In this document: positions 19,422-31,306 of the stretch, one piece after another | How the letters are laid out: each line of letters begins with the position of its first letter | Numbering within the stretch: the first letter of the stretch is position 1 | Origin: Paramacrobiotus metropolitanus | Taxonomy: Eukaryota > Tardigrada > Eutardigrada > Parachela > Macrobiotidae | Direction of reading: 5' to 3' | NCBI RefSeq assembly: GCF_019649055.1 | Contig: NW_026570243.1 | Coordinates: forward strand, 868,001-932,000 | DNA: 64,000 nucleotides | The notes under the pieces: model-generated | Databases searched by the model: none | What the model saw: only the letters and a program-made list of their open reading frames with translations | Told to the model about the DNA's origin: nothing | Program-made: the position numbers and the translations under genes

Positions 19422-19853
19422 TGTTGGGCCAGTCGCTATGGCAGCCTACGAATATGGCAGCCAGCGACAGTCCCGCTTTCGGTGCACGGTGCAGTGGTGC
19501 TTATGATCGCACTCACTCCCGTACGCACGCACTCGCATAGCTCACGCCGAATTACTGGCCTCGACTCCGCCTAGCTACACCTACGGCTTTACGTCTCGGT
19601 CAATCAGCGTTTGCCATCGCTCGTGTTGGATCTGCCCAGTGCCGCATTAGGCTTTTTCCTCTTCACGGCTCGATGTGCCGTTCATTAGCATTCACTACGC
19701 TGTGCTGTACACCAGCATATCATTCACTGTACTGTCATGATATTGGCCACATCGAGCCTTCATCTGCTTTGTGTTTTGGTTTTTACATTATTGCTATCAC
19801 ACAATAAAGCCTTTGTTCTCACACTCGTGAGCCTTTGTTCGCCAGCTGTCACA
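19422..19853 (+). repeat. 5' LTR of element B
   Basis: Canonical TG...CA ends (TGTTGGGCC...CTGTCACA). A polyadenylation signal AATAAA lies at 19803-19808, about 45 bases before the end. The PBS follows directly. Confidence 0.88.
19803..19808 (+). promoter_or_regulatory. Polyadenylation signal in 5' LTR of element B
   Basis: AATAAA followed by a GT/T-rich stretch (CCTTTGTTCTC, then GTGAGCCTTTGTT), consistent with an R-U5 arrangement. The truncated 3' LTR lacks this segment. Confidence 0.6.
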
Positions 19854-19871
19854 TGGTAGCAGATCGTTGAG
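19854..19871 (+). promoter_or_regulatory. Primer-binding site of element B
   Basis: TGGTAGCAGATCGTTGAG begins at the first base after the LTR. It shares TGGTAGCAGA with element A. The tRNA was not identified. Complements of its first 12 bases recur in the element's 3' non-coding region. Confidence 0.82.
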
Positions 19872-20990
19872 TTTTCCTTCGACGGAACTCTTGAGAAGAC
19901 GGTGTAGAATTACAGCCGTAACAGCCGACGAGAAGAAAGGGGAGAATCGGTACCCGGTTCCCATCCCCATCTGATCGCCGCCAGCCAGAACGGTCTGGTT
20001 CCTCTTCTCTCTTTTGCAGGCAGAAAGCCTCAGCGAACTCTCCTCTCGTGCGCGGACGGAACGATCTTGCGCTTACGGCCAGCGGAACGACTTGGCCCGG
20101 GTAGATCAGCGGACGGAACGATCCTGCGGATCCTCGGACTATACGGACGGAGCGGAACTCTCTCAGCACTCAACAATCGGGGTCGCCTTTGCGTTAAGTC
20201 GCACCCGCAGCTTTACCAGCGCTTGCGGAAGGATTTCACCCGGAGAATCCGGCGGATTGACCTGAACGGACGGTACCACACCCGTACCCACCCGGTAAAC
20301 AGGTCTTTCAGACCCTTGTAGAGCCTTAAGAACCCGATATAGCCGGGAAATTTTGATTTCTACCGGACCAAAAGTAGTTTTGGCCGGCTAAAACTTATTT
20401 TTACCCGGATAAACGGGCTTAAAAACATCTTTTACGGGTAAAAGTAGGGTTAGCCTACCTTACTACCGGAGACCCTCGGAGTCCCGGCTAACGACCTTTG
20501 AAACTTTCGGAAAATTAGGCAAACTAATTTTCCCCGGCTAAATTAATTTTTGGTCGGTGAAAAAAAAGTTTTCCTAATTTTTCTGAATTTTTCGCCGATT
20601 TTCCCACGGCAAAAATAAATATTTCAAATTAAAAATTAATTGTGACGTCACTACGGCCGATTTACCGTACTTAAGATTGACCAATCAGAATCTTGGGGAG
20701 AATCCCTATGTTATAAGCCCGTAGTGTTTTTTGGAAATTTGCACAGGGCGCGCAGAATCGTGACGAAGGCAGTAATCCGCAAGACCACTTAATAGTGTGA
20801 CGTCAGAGCGGTCAGTACTGTAGTAAGGACGTACGTAAGTAGCACCCTGTATTAACATCAGTACTGAGTTGCAAGTAGTACAAGCACACACACCACATCA
20901 ACCCCACTCCACCGGACCTTCGGACCCTCGGACCTTCAACACAAAGACTTCATCTCGGACGTCCCCAATTAGGGACAAGTCCGGACTTCA
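19872..20990 (+). other. 5' leader of element B
   Basis: About 1.1 kb with no supported ORF. GGACGGAACGATC repeats occur at 20050-20135. Two perfect CRE palindromes TGACGTCA (20642-20649 and 20799-20806), an inverted CCAAT-type motif (ACCAATCAGA, near 20680) and a TATA-like TTATAAG (near 20711) cluster 200-350 bp before the first ORF. They could act as an internal promoter. This is inference. Confidence 0.45.
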
Positions 20991-22045
20991 TTGGCCGAAG
21001 GGATAACCCGGAGACTAGTTCACGGATCCAATAGTGCTACACTTGGACATGTCTGGGCGGGAGGACATCTACGCTCGGAAGCCCGACGTGACCAGGCTGG
21101 CGGGTACACATTCCGCCATGCCGGCCCGGGCAACCCGGAACCTAAATCATCGGACTCCAATCGGTCGACGAAGTCCAACAAATCGGACAAATTGACCAGC
21201 TCGGCCAAGGAGAAGCGAGATCAGCGGATCCAGGAGCTGGTCTAACCCAATCGCCGGCGGATAGTTTTGAGGACGTCCACGATCGGACGTTCTTGGAACC
21301 ATCACGGGCTGAACCGGAGGTTCTGCTTGGCCCAATAGGCCTAGACATGTTGAACCAGGAGCCTGCAGCGGGACATGGACACCCAACAGATGCCGTGTCA
21401 AGCACATCTCCGGCTAAGTCCTCGGAGAGTGGAGCCTCGGACCCGGCACTTAGCAGTGCCGCGGAGTCACCGGACATGGGTGACCCGGTGTCACCCCAAC
21501 AGGGTGGCATGGGAGCCAGAACGGAACCGAGGCAGACCCGAATGAGCCCTAACCAGAATGGAGGGAAGGTTCCACCGGCCCGGGAGGTGACCCACAAGGC
21601 GGGTTCACCAAGTAAAACCCCGGTGTCTCCGGTCGGAGACCCTAAAATTCCAGGCAATACCCGGAAATCAGCATCCCCGGACCTGAGACGACCCGTGGGG
21701 ACTTCGAAGGTGACGTCACCGGACCCGAAGCCCCGGACCGGGACCCCAACTCGGACCTTGGATTCACCGAGGCCGACTTCGGGAAGCCAGAAGTCGTCAT
21801 CGGGGACACTGCAGCCGGCTAAGACCCCTAACACCGGGGCTCGGACCCCAACCCAACAGGTCGGAACTCCGAAAACCCGGTCTGCAACCCCTACTTCCCC
21901 GGCCAAAAACGCCATTTCCCCGGCAAACTTTCGGATTTCACCGTCCGGAACCGAAGTAACCTCGGCCACCGGGCTTCAGATCTCGGTCACCGGACCTTCC
22001 CCTGGCAGTGAACCCATACTGACCAAGGCTAGCCGGGAGGAATAG
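20991..22045 (+). pseudogene. First ORF region of element B (Ser/Pro/Thr-rich)
   Basis: A short frame (20991-21245) with a Ser/Lys-rich end (SSDSNRSTKSNKSDKLTSSAK) is followed, in another frame, by 21293-22045, about 250 codons rich in P, S, T and G and full of SPxK/TPxT-type motifs. Neither begins at a convincing ATG over its whole length (the second has an ATG at 21347). It is low-complexity and disordered, with no domain. Two CAATA/CAACA-loop hairpins lie inside (21329-21341, 21492-21506). Confidence 0.45.
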
Positions 22046-22168
22046 ACTCGGAAGTCAAAGTCCGCGTGGCCTCAGAAGGAAAAGCCGGCGACGGAACTTC
22101 CTCCGACACCGCCGATGTTCGAACCCTCGGAACCCCGGGCTAGTAAGACACCGTGACCGACTGACGAC

Positions 22169-23560
22169 GTGTTCGACGCAACCGTGTTGCCCAACCAGGC
22201 GACCGGACGTCCGGATAGCTCGCAGGGTTTCATCCGAACTCCGCCACCGAAGCAGTACCCTGGTTCCCATATCGGAACCTCGGATTTCACGCCTCAGCGG
22301 TATCTATCAAAGACTCCCCCGGAGAAGATCCAAGATCCTGAAGTTCTCCGGCAACGGATCTACGGGTTGCAGAATCAGCTCGTAGCCGCATCTAACATCG
22401 TGGAGTCGACGGAAAATGTCTTGTCAATGACCGTCGCCACTAATCAGCGTGAGCGCAAGAAGTTCACGGCTGATTTAGATAGCGCGAACATCGCTATCGG
22501 CGACCTTACCCAGCAGATCGAACGGCTAGAGGCCCAGTTACAGGCAACTGAAGCGCTTTGCCGATACGACCAGAATTAAGTCGGCCGACTCCAGGATTTG
22601 CTGGAGCAGCCTCGTGCCGAAGTGGTCGCCCTGCGCCAGGACTTGGAGCAGCGGCTATCGACCCTCGGTGATTCGGAGGCTGGCTCGGCTTATCTGCAGG
22701 ACATGCTGGGTCGGATGGATGAATACCGGGACGAGAATGACCGGTTGAAACAGGGCATCATTTGCCTGGAGGTTAAAATCGACGAGCTCCAATCAGGGCT
22801 CGAAGTCCTCCGGCAGGCCTATGAAAATCACCGGCTGAATCAGAATGACCCGGAGGGCGTGGCCGTGGACCTTCGGCTATACCAGGCTCAGCTCACCGAC
22901 CAGATCTATGCCCTCAACGATCATCCCCGGAGCGAAGCCGCTCGATTTGAGAATGACCGAAGAGAGAACCTCAAGGTTATCGAAGCTCAGCGGGCTTGGA
23001 TCGCCCAACTGGAAGCCGAGAAAACGGAGATGAAGGAATACCAGACGGGTTGTATCAGTATGGTTGCGAAGCAGCAGCCATCATCCGCGGATACCTTCGA
23101 GAAAAAGAGGAGTGCGAGATCGAGGTGGCCTGCCTTAACGCGGAGAAGTCCCACATCGAGGAGTCGCTGAACGAGCAACCCCCGTCATACCGGACTACTC
23201 AGGAGCAGGAAAAGTGCCGTCAGATTGATGACTACCTGCGCCGGGACAACCCCTTGCTTGGCCCAATAGGTCAACCAGGGATGTCCACTAACCAAATCTA
23301 TCAGGTCGGGATGGTCCGTGGCGAGCCGTCTACCGGGAATCCACCTTTGAGGGCCACCAGTCCCATCGGCCCCGGAACCAGAACGGAACACGGCCACGTC
23401 AAACGTGCCGACCCAATCCACGGCAACGACAACCATGGCCTACGGAGGAACGTCCGCAAGCGTGACGTTCTCAACCGGACTAGGCCTGTGGCGTCAACTT
23501 CTGCCAGACCGAACCCGGACAACCGACAACAGAGTCAGATCCGAGGCTCAAACCCCCGAG
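22169..23560 (+). pseudogene. Coiled-coil protein upstream of Gag, element B
   Basis: The frame is open from 22169, with one TAA at 22577-22579, to about 23040. It then continues in another frame (motif EKEECEIEVACLNAEKSHIEE) to the hAT insertion at 23561. The region 22400-23200 is heptad-rich (LTQQIERLEAQLQ; WIAQLEAEKTEMKEYQ). An HVKRA motif near 23395-23410 and a basic RRNVRKRD segment match the order in element A's coiled-coil ORF. It is broken by a stop, a frameshift and an insertion. The function is unknown. Confidence 0.6.
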
Positions 23561-25279
23561 CAGACCTGGGCAGTTATGAGATTTCGACTCATAGTTAGAG
23601 TTAAGAGTTAATCGCAGCTCGCGAGTTACGCTACGAGTTAAGTTAGCCGCAATAACTAAAGTTAACTGGAGTTAACTTCTAATACAAAAAATCATGATTT
23701 TATTAATCAACTTCAAGTAGTCTTTTATGCATACCGATATCACTTTTACCAGATTTGAGACACAGACCAATTATTAATTGTTTTCTTAAAACTGATTTTT
23801 AAAATTCATGCTTTTTCTTATGTTCCTTTTTCATGTTTTTCCTGAGGCAGAGAGCGAGAGACACATTTTTCTTGAGGGAGGAAGATAAAATATAAATGAA
23901 ACGTAAGAAAGAATAAGAATGAAACAAAAGAACGAAACATATAAAGCATGCTTGTGTTTTTTGTGTTTTGTTCTTATTGTTTTTCCTGCCTGTTTTCTCT
24001 CACCCTCAAGAAAAAATCAATCATAAGAAGTTCTTATCTGACAAAATTCCTCCCTCTTTTTGACCCTGGCTTTTGGGGCCGAGCGCCGGCAACGCTGAAC
24101 ATTTTTACTAAGATTTCGCTTCACATGGCTACCGAAGTTAGTGTAGCTGTTTGACAGCGTTGACCGCATTATTACGCTTCCCTAATAGGCAGGTAGCGAA
24201 CAATTACAGGTAGCAGGTAGCAGGTAGCGCACAGACGATCAGTTCCCGTGTGATTTTGGTGCGGAGCATGATTTGTCCTCTCCTTGACAAAATTTTGCTC
24301 CGAAAAAAATTACGTTCTCTGCACGCTGTTAATTGAGCTCAAATTGAACGACCACACTCACTGTGCATGGACTCTCCGATGCATATTCATCGACCGAAGC
24401 GTAGCGAAGGCAGATTAATCGACCGGAGCGTAGCGAAGGTCCTCTTAAAATTCAGCACCAATGCAAAAATGTATCTGTGTCCGTTACGAAAGGTTGTTAC
24501 GAAAGGTCATTACAAAATATTGCTGAGTTAAAATTATTGATTATTTTAATTAAGAGTAGTAGCACTACTCTTAAGAGTGCTACTACTACTGGTAGTATAG
24601 TAGTAGCACGTTAAAAATTAATTATGATTCGCACAAACGAAAAGCTTCTGCGCTCCGGTCTGCCAATGAACGCCAACGTGCATTTTTCCTAGTACATACT
24701 TTCGTTGATTTCTGTCCGTTACGAAAGATCGTTACGAAAGGTTGTTACGAAAGCCATTTCCAACGAGTAACTGGAAGTCTCTGCTTATGTTGCTAAGCCG
24801 TTTTGCAAAATAATATAAAATTTCATTACTTATTCAACATATTATACAAATAGTATTAAAATACTTAAATAGTTTGTAATATAAAATGTAGTATACTGTA
24901 CTCAAAGGAAACGCTGCGCTCCGGTTTGTCAAATGCACGCCAACGTGCATTTTTTCTAGTCTAGTCAAAGCCTTGGGCGGTCGTAGTGTACGTCGGCTCG
25001 AGAAATTTTGTACACACATACTTTTGTAACTATGGCAATTTATGCGATCCACGGTTAAAATAACATTTTTTCTGATATTTTCTATGTTTTAATTTCGTTT
25101 TTGCTTTCAACTGAAACCCGCAGAGTTACGTTAAACTCGAGTTGCGCTATATTATTTTTGAGTTGCGCTAGAGTTAAGTTTTCGTCCTGGCGTTTTAAGC
25201 TTCAAAGTTAATTTATAACTCGTTAACTCGAAAAAAACTCGCGTTAAGTTAAATAGTTAAAATTAACTGCCCAGGTCTG
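23561..25279. mobile_element. Non-autonomous hAT-like element inserted in element B
   Basis: The termini are CAGACCTGGGCAGTTA (23561-) and its complement TAACTGCCCAGGTCTG (-25279). The flanks CCCCCGAG (23553-23560) and CCCCAGAG (25280-25287) form an 8-bp target duplication with one mismatch. An 8-bp duplication and a CAG-GGGCA-type terminus are hallmarks of hAT. No transposase frame is present. The inside is AT-rich, with subterminal GAGTTA/TAACTC-type repeats and short repeats such as GGTAGCAGGTAGC near 24210. Confidence 0.85.
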
Positions 25280-25550
25280 CCCCAGAGCCCCGGCTACCGG
25301 GTCGGATAATTCCGGCATCGGAATAGGACTTAGGCCACCAGGGGGCTCACAGCCCAACTCGGCAATCACCGATCAGGATCGAGGAAGGTCGAACTCCCAA
25401 ACGGTGTTCCCCCTTCGAGCCCAGTCGGCAATGGGCGGACAGAGAAACTGGGCCGACCCGGCACACCCCGGCTACTCGGCCAACCAGGCTCATCAGCCCC
25501 GGCAAGATAACCCGGGCCCAATAGGCCCGGCGCCGCAGGCTGATTAGTAC

Positions 25551-27528
25551 TTGGTAGTGCCACCAGGGATGTGGCTGGACCAGAACGGAGTCCTCCAGCG
25601 GATTCCCGGCTATGGAGCGCAGAATCCTCCGCTGAATCCAGGGTACGGAGCGCAGAATCCTCCGCCCGGACAAGGACAGCCACAACAACCGGCACCCCCG
25701 GGAAACCCGAACCCCCAACCTCAACCGAACCCACTCCAGCCAGCCCCGGCCGCGCAACATACATACAACGTATGTGGCATACATGCCGGCCTTGCATCCT
25801 CCGGTTGCCCAACAGGCACAACCGGCGATACAGGCCTATCAGCCCGCGCCACTCGAACAAGACATCGCGCAAGCCCGATTAGAGGGCTATGAAGAAGGCC
25901 GAAACCGCTATGAAGAGCGAATGGCTCGGATTGCGGCTAAGAAGAACCGGGCGACTTGCCAAAGTTCGACGGCGATCGATCCAAAGTGGAGGGGTGGATC
26001 ACCAAAATCCGGCGAATCTATCGCCAGGAGGCGGACGACATCGGAATGTCCAATACCGCCTTTATGAACGAAGTGGAGAGCGTTCTGACCGGGCAGGCCC
26101 TGGATTGGTACCAGAACCAGTCGGCCCTGGAACCCGAGGAGAACGGCTGGCCAGTAGAATACTGGCTCCAGCAGTTTGCAGCCGGCTTCGCGGAAGCGGA
26201 TAAGCAGGTGACGGCAATAGCGGACATCACTAATCGAAAGTACAAGTTCGGGCAAGAGACCCCGGAGCAGTACTATGACGCTATTATCAACCTCCAACAA
26301 CGAGGTAACCTGAGTGACCAATTGGCCGTTCACTATCTGCGGGCAAATGTCCTGGAGCCGAACTTACGGGTGGCCTTAGACATCCGAATGCCGAAAACCA
26401 CGCGGGAGTTCCGAGACTACCTTCGGGACTACACACGGGGAAGGCCCATGTATGAAGTCCAGAAGGGCGGTAATGTCAATAATTATATTACCGTCAGAAC
26501 GGCGACACCCCCCGTCCCGGTGACTCAACAGCCTTCCGGTTACATCCAATCCAGCTCGCCAGGTTAGCAGAACGTGCAACCGGGACTTCATCGACCAAGT
26601 CCCACGGCGACACCCCCTCCCCAAGCCCGGGCTCAATTGGACCAGACTTGGGCGGCGATGGCGGCGTTGAACCTTAACGGATCCCCAACAGGGATCGTGG
26701 TTCCGCCGCCCGCTTACGGAAATAGTGGGCAACCGAGTCAACCTCGGAGCCCCGGCTACGGCAAATCTCAGAGTCGGGGTTACTCCGGCTACGGCCAGCC
26801 CCAACAGGGCTACAGCCAGCCTCGGAGCCCTGGCTACGGACAGCCTCAACAAGGCTTCGGCCAACCCCAACAGGGTTACGGCCAGAACTCCGGCTATGGC
26901 CAACCTCAGAACCAGGGGTACGGCTCCGGAGGTGGGTATGGACGCGGTGGAGCCACACAATATGGCGGCTCCGGCGGAAGACGTGGCAACCGTCGCGGAA
27001 ACTTCGGCAACCGCGGAGGCGGAGGTGGCCAAGCGCAGAATGCCCAACGGCAACCCCGCACACCACAGCAGGAGGCAATTAGCGACCTACGTAGATCGGA
27101 TGGAAGCAAAGTTCTTCCAGTGGACACAGGACGGAACGTTCTCGTGTCCCCACTGCATGTGGGGCAACCACAACCAGGCGAGTTGTGGGTATGCCGGACT
27201 CCGGGAGCAGGACAATCCTAACCGGAGATGGTACAAGGATTGGAGGTACCGCTACGATAACGGATGGCCATTGGGCCCGGCGAATCAGAACTACGCCAAC
27301 ATGGTGCCACCACCGCGCCCCCGTCAGCAGAATGTCGGCGGAGGAAATCAGCAGCCTGCCCAAGGGGGCGGAGCAAACCGTCAGAATGGCGGTCGGCCTC
27401 CGTTGGCGACTCCGCCACCAGGCCAGCGGCCACAGTTGCCGCCCTCCCAGGCTCCCAGTAGGAGTCAGGGTGGGTTCTCACCGGCAGCTGGTGGGCCGGT
27501 CCCGGGAACGTCCCAGGGAAACGCTTAA
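25551..27528 (+). pseudogene. Gag of element B
   Basis: Coding runs through three frames. 25551-25780 is a P/G/Q-rich N-terminal part. 25774-25960 is a charged segment (LEGYEEGRNRYEERMARI). 25956-26567 is the capsid-like domain (FDGDRSKVEGWITKIRRIY...), ended by TAG at 26565-26567. 26568-27070 is a GYGQPQQ-type Gly/Gln/Tyr-rich repeat and RGG region. After a shift the last part (to 27528) carries a complete zinc knuckle CPHCMWGNHNQASC (CX2CX4HX4C, 27145-27186) and a P/G/Q-rich tail. It is homologous in layout to Gag of element A. Its stop TAA (27526-27528) directly follows the frameshift signal. Confidence 0.75.
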
Positions 27529-27582
27529 GGTCGATGAGTGCCGGTGACTCGTTCGACCTCCGTCATCTAACGGAACCACCGG
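27516..27582 (+). promoter_or_regulatory. Candidate -1 ribosomal frameshift signal, element B
   Basis: G GGA AAC lies in the Gag frame at 27516-27522, two codons before the stop. After a 6-nt spacer (27523-27528) a stem forms between GGTCGATGAGT (27529-27539) and ACTCGTTCGACC (27547-27558), with loop GCCGGTG. Loop CCGGTG (27541-27546) can pair with CACCGG (27577-27582), giving a possible H-type pseudoknot. The -1 frame is open into the protease region. Heptamer, spacer length and loop sequence match element A, while the stem sequence does not. Confidence 0.85.
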
Positions 27583-29747
27583 ATAAGGATAACCCCACTA
27601 ACCGGACTAACCCTTTGGACACAACTCGGAACTTTGACATGGATTCAGCCTCCGCAACGGTCAGCGAAGCTGGCAGAATCTTGGCGGCGGGGACGGTAGC
27701 CCAATCAAGCACCGGACTTCCCCGGCTCGGAAACTCGGAGAACCGACCCGAACCTCGCAGCACCGATAACGCGGCTCCCGGTCCAGAAGAGGTACCCGGG
27801 GGGATCGGCCAAGAAACTTTGGCCCGATCGGCAGGAGCAAGAAATGCTCCACCCGGCCCGAGAAGGGGAGCCGGAGGGGTCGGCCGAGGAATTTGGAACC
27901 GACCGGCCGGGACAAGAAACGTTACCGAGCCGCCTGGAGGGTTCAGTGCCCAATTAGGCACTGCGAACCCCGGGCTCAGCGGACAACCGGGACGCCGGAC
28001 CGCAACTTCAAAGTATGCCAGAGTGACATCCAAACCGTCACCAATAGGCCAACCGGGATGACGGCCCGTCGAACGGACGGAGGATCCCGCCGTACGAGCA
28101 AAAACTCCGGAGGGATGGGAATCAGTCCCATTAGAAGCACAGGTACCCGTTTACTCTCGGCCGGAAGAAACGGACCTCTTCCAACGCCAGCCAGCAAGAA
28201 CCGTAACAGGCTCGCGTACGTTCTTCAACGTGCAGTACAACTTGTCGACACTGCCGGAGGGGGAACCAACCATGGAAGAACGGATTAACAGCCGAATAGC
28301 CCCGGTAGAAACCGCCGAATCACTAGTGGACGGAGTAGCTAATCGCCTGGAGGTGCAACACTCGATTAATGAGGTTTCACCAGGCCGATCAGCCCCGGCT
28401 GAAAGACTTATCCGACGCAACCGAGCCTCGGATGAATCTGGATCATTGGTCGTCTACCCACAAGACGGAGTAGACTCAGTAAGACCAGTCCAGCAACCTC
28501 TTCAGCCGCCGCGAGTAGACAACAATAGTGTCCCCAGCGAATTAACCCTGATTCCGGTGGAAGTTACCATACCGGAAGTAACTTTCCAACCGCTCTCGTC
28601 CACCGGACGATCGAAAGTAGTCCGGGCATAGACCCATGAAGTCCAGATTGGACCGACCACAACTACGGCCATGTTGGACACCGGAGCCGAAACATCCCCA
28701 ATAGATAAGCGTTTCTGCCGGGCCAACAACCTCAAAATCGAATCCATGGGGTGCTTCACCAAAATACTCGGTGTAGGCGGACAAATAGCCTTCATGGTGA
28801 CCCATTGCTGCACCGTACCGGTAACGCTGCAAGGATACACCAGCCCCCACACATTCCATGTTCAACCGAACAACTCGGATGTTCCAGTCCTACTTGGATG
28901 CGACTATCTGCATTCTAAGTTCATCCTCACCCGGGCGCCGACCCCCAATAAGGGTCAGCGAAACCCATCTTCGGGTGTAATGCAGCCTATCCCGATACCA
29001 GAGGCATCGGCCACGGCAACGAACACGGCTCGGATTAATCGGACGGTTAACCCGATTATCCCCGGACCCTCGATTTGCCCAGAATGCTCGGCCACTGAAC
29101 AAAGCCTCGTCACGGAGCTGCAAGCCCACAACGCCATCGAACAGCACATGGCCAAAGTACGGACAACCCGACTGGAACCAATAAAAAGGATATTAAATTC
29201 TATCCCGATACCAGAGGCATCGGCCTCTGGTATACTCAGACAAAGATACCGAACATGGTTTTCCGGCATCCAACACCTCCTTGAGGCCAGAACGGTCGAA
29301 ATAATAAATGAGCTCGGACGGGTCGGCGTGAGAACCGACGACCAGATCCGCCAAGCCAGAGAGGAATGCCAGGCGGTAATTAACCTAACCGAAGCCTTAG
29401 AAGAGGAGATCATCGAATGGGAAGAGGAACGAATCGTACTCCACGCACAATTTGCGGAACATCAGCTTCCCATACCACCGATACTTGAAATCCAAGCCCA
29501 CGAATTGGGCAGGCGACTCTTCTGGCACTTCAGAGACCCGTATCACCTTGGTACACTGGACACTGCCTCATTTTGGAGTAAGTTCGGTGAGAATAGCCGA
29601 GGCGTGCCGGACCCCGAGCCTCCGATTGAACCCCGTAACTGGCACCAGGCCAAGAAAGTGAGGCTCTGTGGAGACGTATACCCACAAGAAGGGGGTCGTC
29701 TAGCCAATATCCGGGCAAATGTCTCGGATCAGGAGTATATGGCCTAG
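27529..29747 (+). pseudogene. Retropepsin-like protease region, element B
   Basis: A single frame (-1 to Gag) runs from the frameshift site to 29747, broken by TGA at 28059-28061 and TAG at 28629-28631. The protease active site DTGAETSPID starts near 28677 and the second segment VLLGCDYLHSKFIL is near 28890. Downstream, IPIPEASA occurs twice (near 28990 and 29205), matching the IPVPEA repeats of element A. Then comes a coiled segment and the motif LFWHFRDPYHL...SFWSKFGENS, shared with A's pre-RT ORF. A frameshift near 29720 leads to a CPIC-containing frame that continues the protein. Confidence 0.75.
29208..29233 (+). repeat. Perfect 11-bp inverted repeat over the PEA codons
   Basis: ATACCAGAGGC and GCCTCTGGTAT pair perfectly around a 4-nt ATCG loop. 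It contains the nonamer CCAGAGGCA that precedes the 3' LTR. Confidence 0.8.
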
Positions 29748-31306
29748 AATGCCCGATCTGCCGTGAGAATAACGAAGTGATCGTCCAAGCCCTCAGAACT
29801 CGGAAGAAACAAGTCTGGGAGCATGGAAGGCCACCACCACCCGGATCTCCCGAACCGGAAAGCTGGGTAGGACCAGTTCAGGAGACCCCAACTAGGGTTA
29901 CTGACGGTCTACTCAGGCCTTCTGGGGACTTAGCCGACGAAAAAGCGGAAATTGACTTCGAAGCGCCAGACTCGGATGTATCGGATGTCCAGAGTGCAAG
30001 TGACTTACCGGACACCGACTCCGACCCCTCGGACGAAGAATCGTCCGACGAGGATGACGACGATGACGATATCGGCTTCGACCCGGCAGTCCGATGGATA
30101 GGGATTGAAACACCCCCGGACGGACCCCCAGAACGTGAACCGCCCGGTGATCAACCCTCAAAAGGAGCCCAGGAGCCTCGGAATGAAGGCTCAGGCTATC
30201 AACGGGCTGAGTTAACCGCAAATACGGTTTCACACCCGGCCGACAGCCAGTCAACCTCGGCTACGTCAAGTGATACCGGTTTAGACCAGGACATCAACCC
30301 TTCCGAAGACGAAACATCGGAAGGAGACTCGATGGACGAGGAATTCGGTACGGAACGACGGGTATCCCCAACCGACGACGAACAGATTGCCCAACAGGCG
30401 ACATTCATCCGAGATAAACCCGTCGTTCCCGGTCAAACCCCGGTACCCGAGGCTCAAGCCTCGGTGCGGACGACTAAGTCCGAGAAAATCGTATATAACC
30501 CAGGGAAACGGGTTAAAAAGCCGAAGCCATTAGCGACGGCGGATGAATCTAACCCGACGGTCAACCGCCTCCATGTACACACGGAAGATAAGTGCGACGG
30601 CCGGCAACCGGTATTCGTCGAGAACAAGTCCACATTACCCCCTTACTCGGCTTGTGCGATACTTGTACGAACCCTCCGGAGCATGGACCCTAAACGGTCC
30701 ATCCAGTACGAATCATTCAGGAGAAGGCACTCCGGGATTCATCCAATAGAAGACGACATCGAGATCCGACCAACTTGCGATACGGCATGGATCAAGGTCC
30801 AGAACGCGACCGAATATAGCCAAACACTCCGTAGAGGAACCAAGATCGGTTATATGCATTACTCGAACACTTACGAGTATGAATTCGACAACGAAAGCAT
30901 CGAATGGGAGATCCCCATGGGAATCGCCCGGGTCGAAAAGCACGGAGACCGACCGTACAAGTTACCGAAGGCGACACAATATGACGCCACTACGGTCCGA
31001 ACAAAACAGAAGGTTGAGTTGCCACCCCGGGCAGTCGTGGAAGTCACGGTAACCATCGACCTGGAGGTGGACACCGCCAAGCACAAGTACCTCATGTACC
31101 TCGGCTCGGAGGAAGCCTTAGCGGAGGGCATAGAGATGAAGGATGGCCCAACCCCACACGACGGGAAGAAAATTCACCATCCTTGTGGCCAACCACAACA
31201 ACAAAGAGGTCATTATCCGGAAAGGAACCCCAATGGGCCGGATCGAACCGTACGAACATATGACGGACGACCGAAAGGCCCGGGTCAGACTTGCCCAATT
31301 AAGTGA
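29748..31306 (+). CDS. Pre-RT ORF of element B (acidic plus beta-rich)
   Basis: The ORF has 509 codons from the ATG at 29777; the frame is also open upstream (CPICRENN). Residues about 50-200 are acidic and Ser-rich (DEESSDEDDDDDD). At about 219 a third PEA-like motif (TPVPEAQAS) occurs. Residues about 280-490 are beta-rich (FVENKSTLPPYSACAILVRT; VELPPRAVVEVTVTIDL), like the dUTPase/agglutinin-type region that often precedes RT in Ty3/Gypsy polyproteins; that likeness is only approximate. The true polyprotein shifts into the RT frame near 31140-31200. This ORF is itself unbroken. Confidence 0.6.

Noticed and set aside
26376-27053. Long minus-strand open frames opposite gag and other B genes
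   Set aside because: They are antisense by-products of GC-rich coding sequence; the sense frames carry the recognisable domains.
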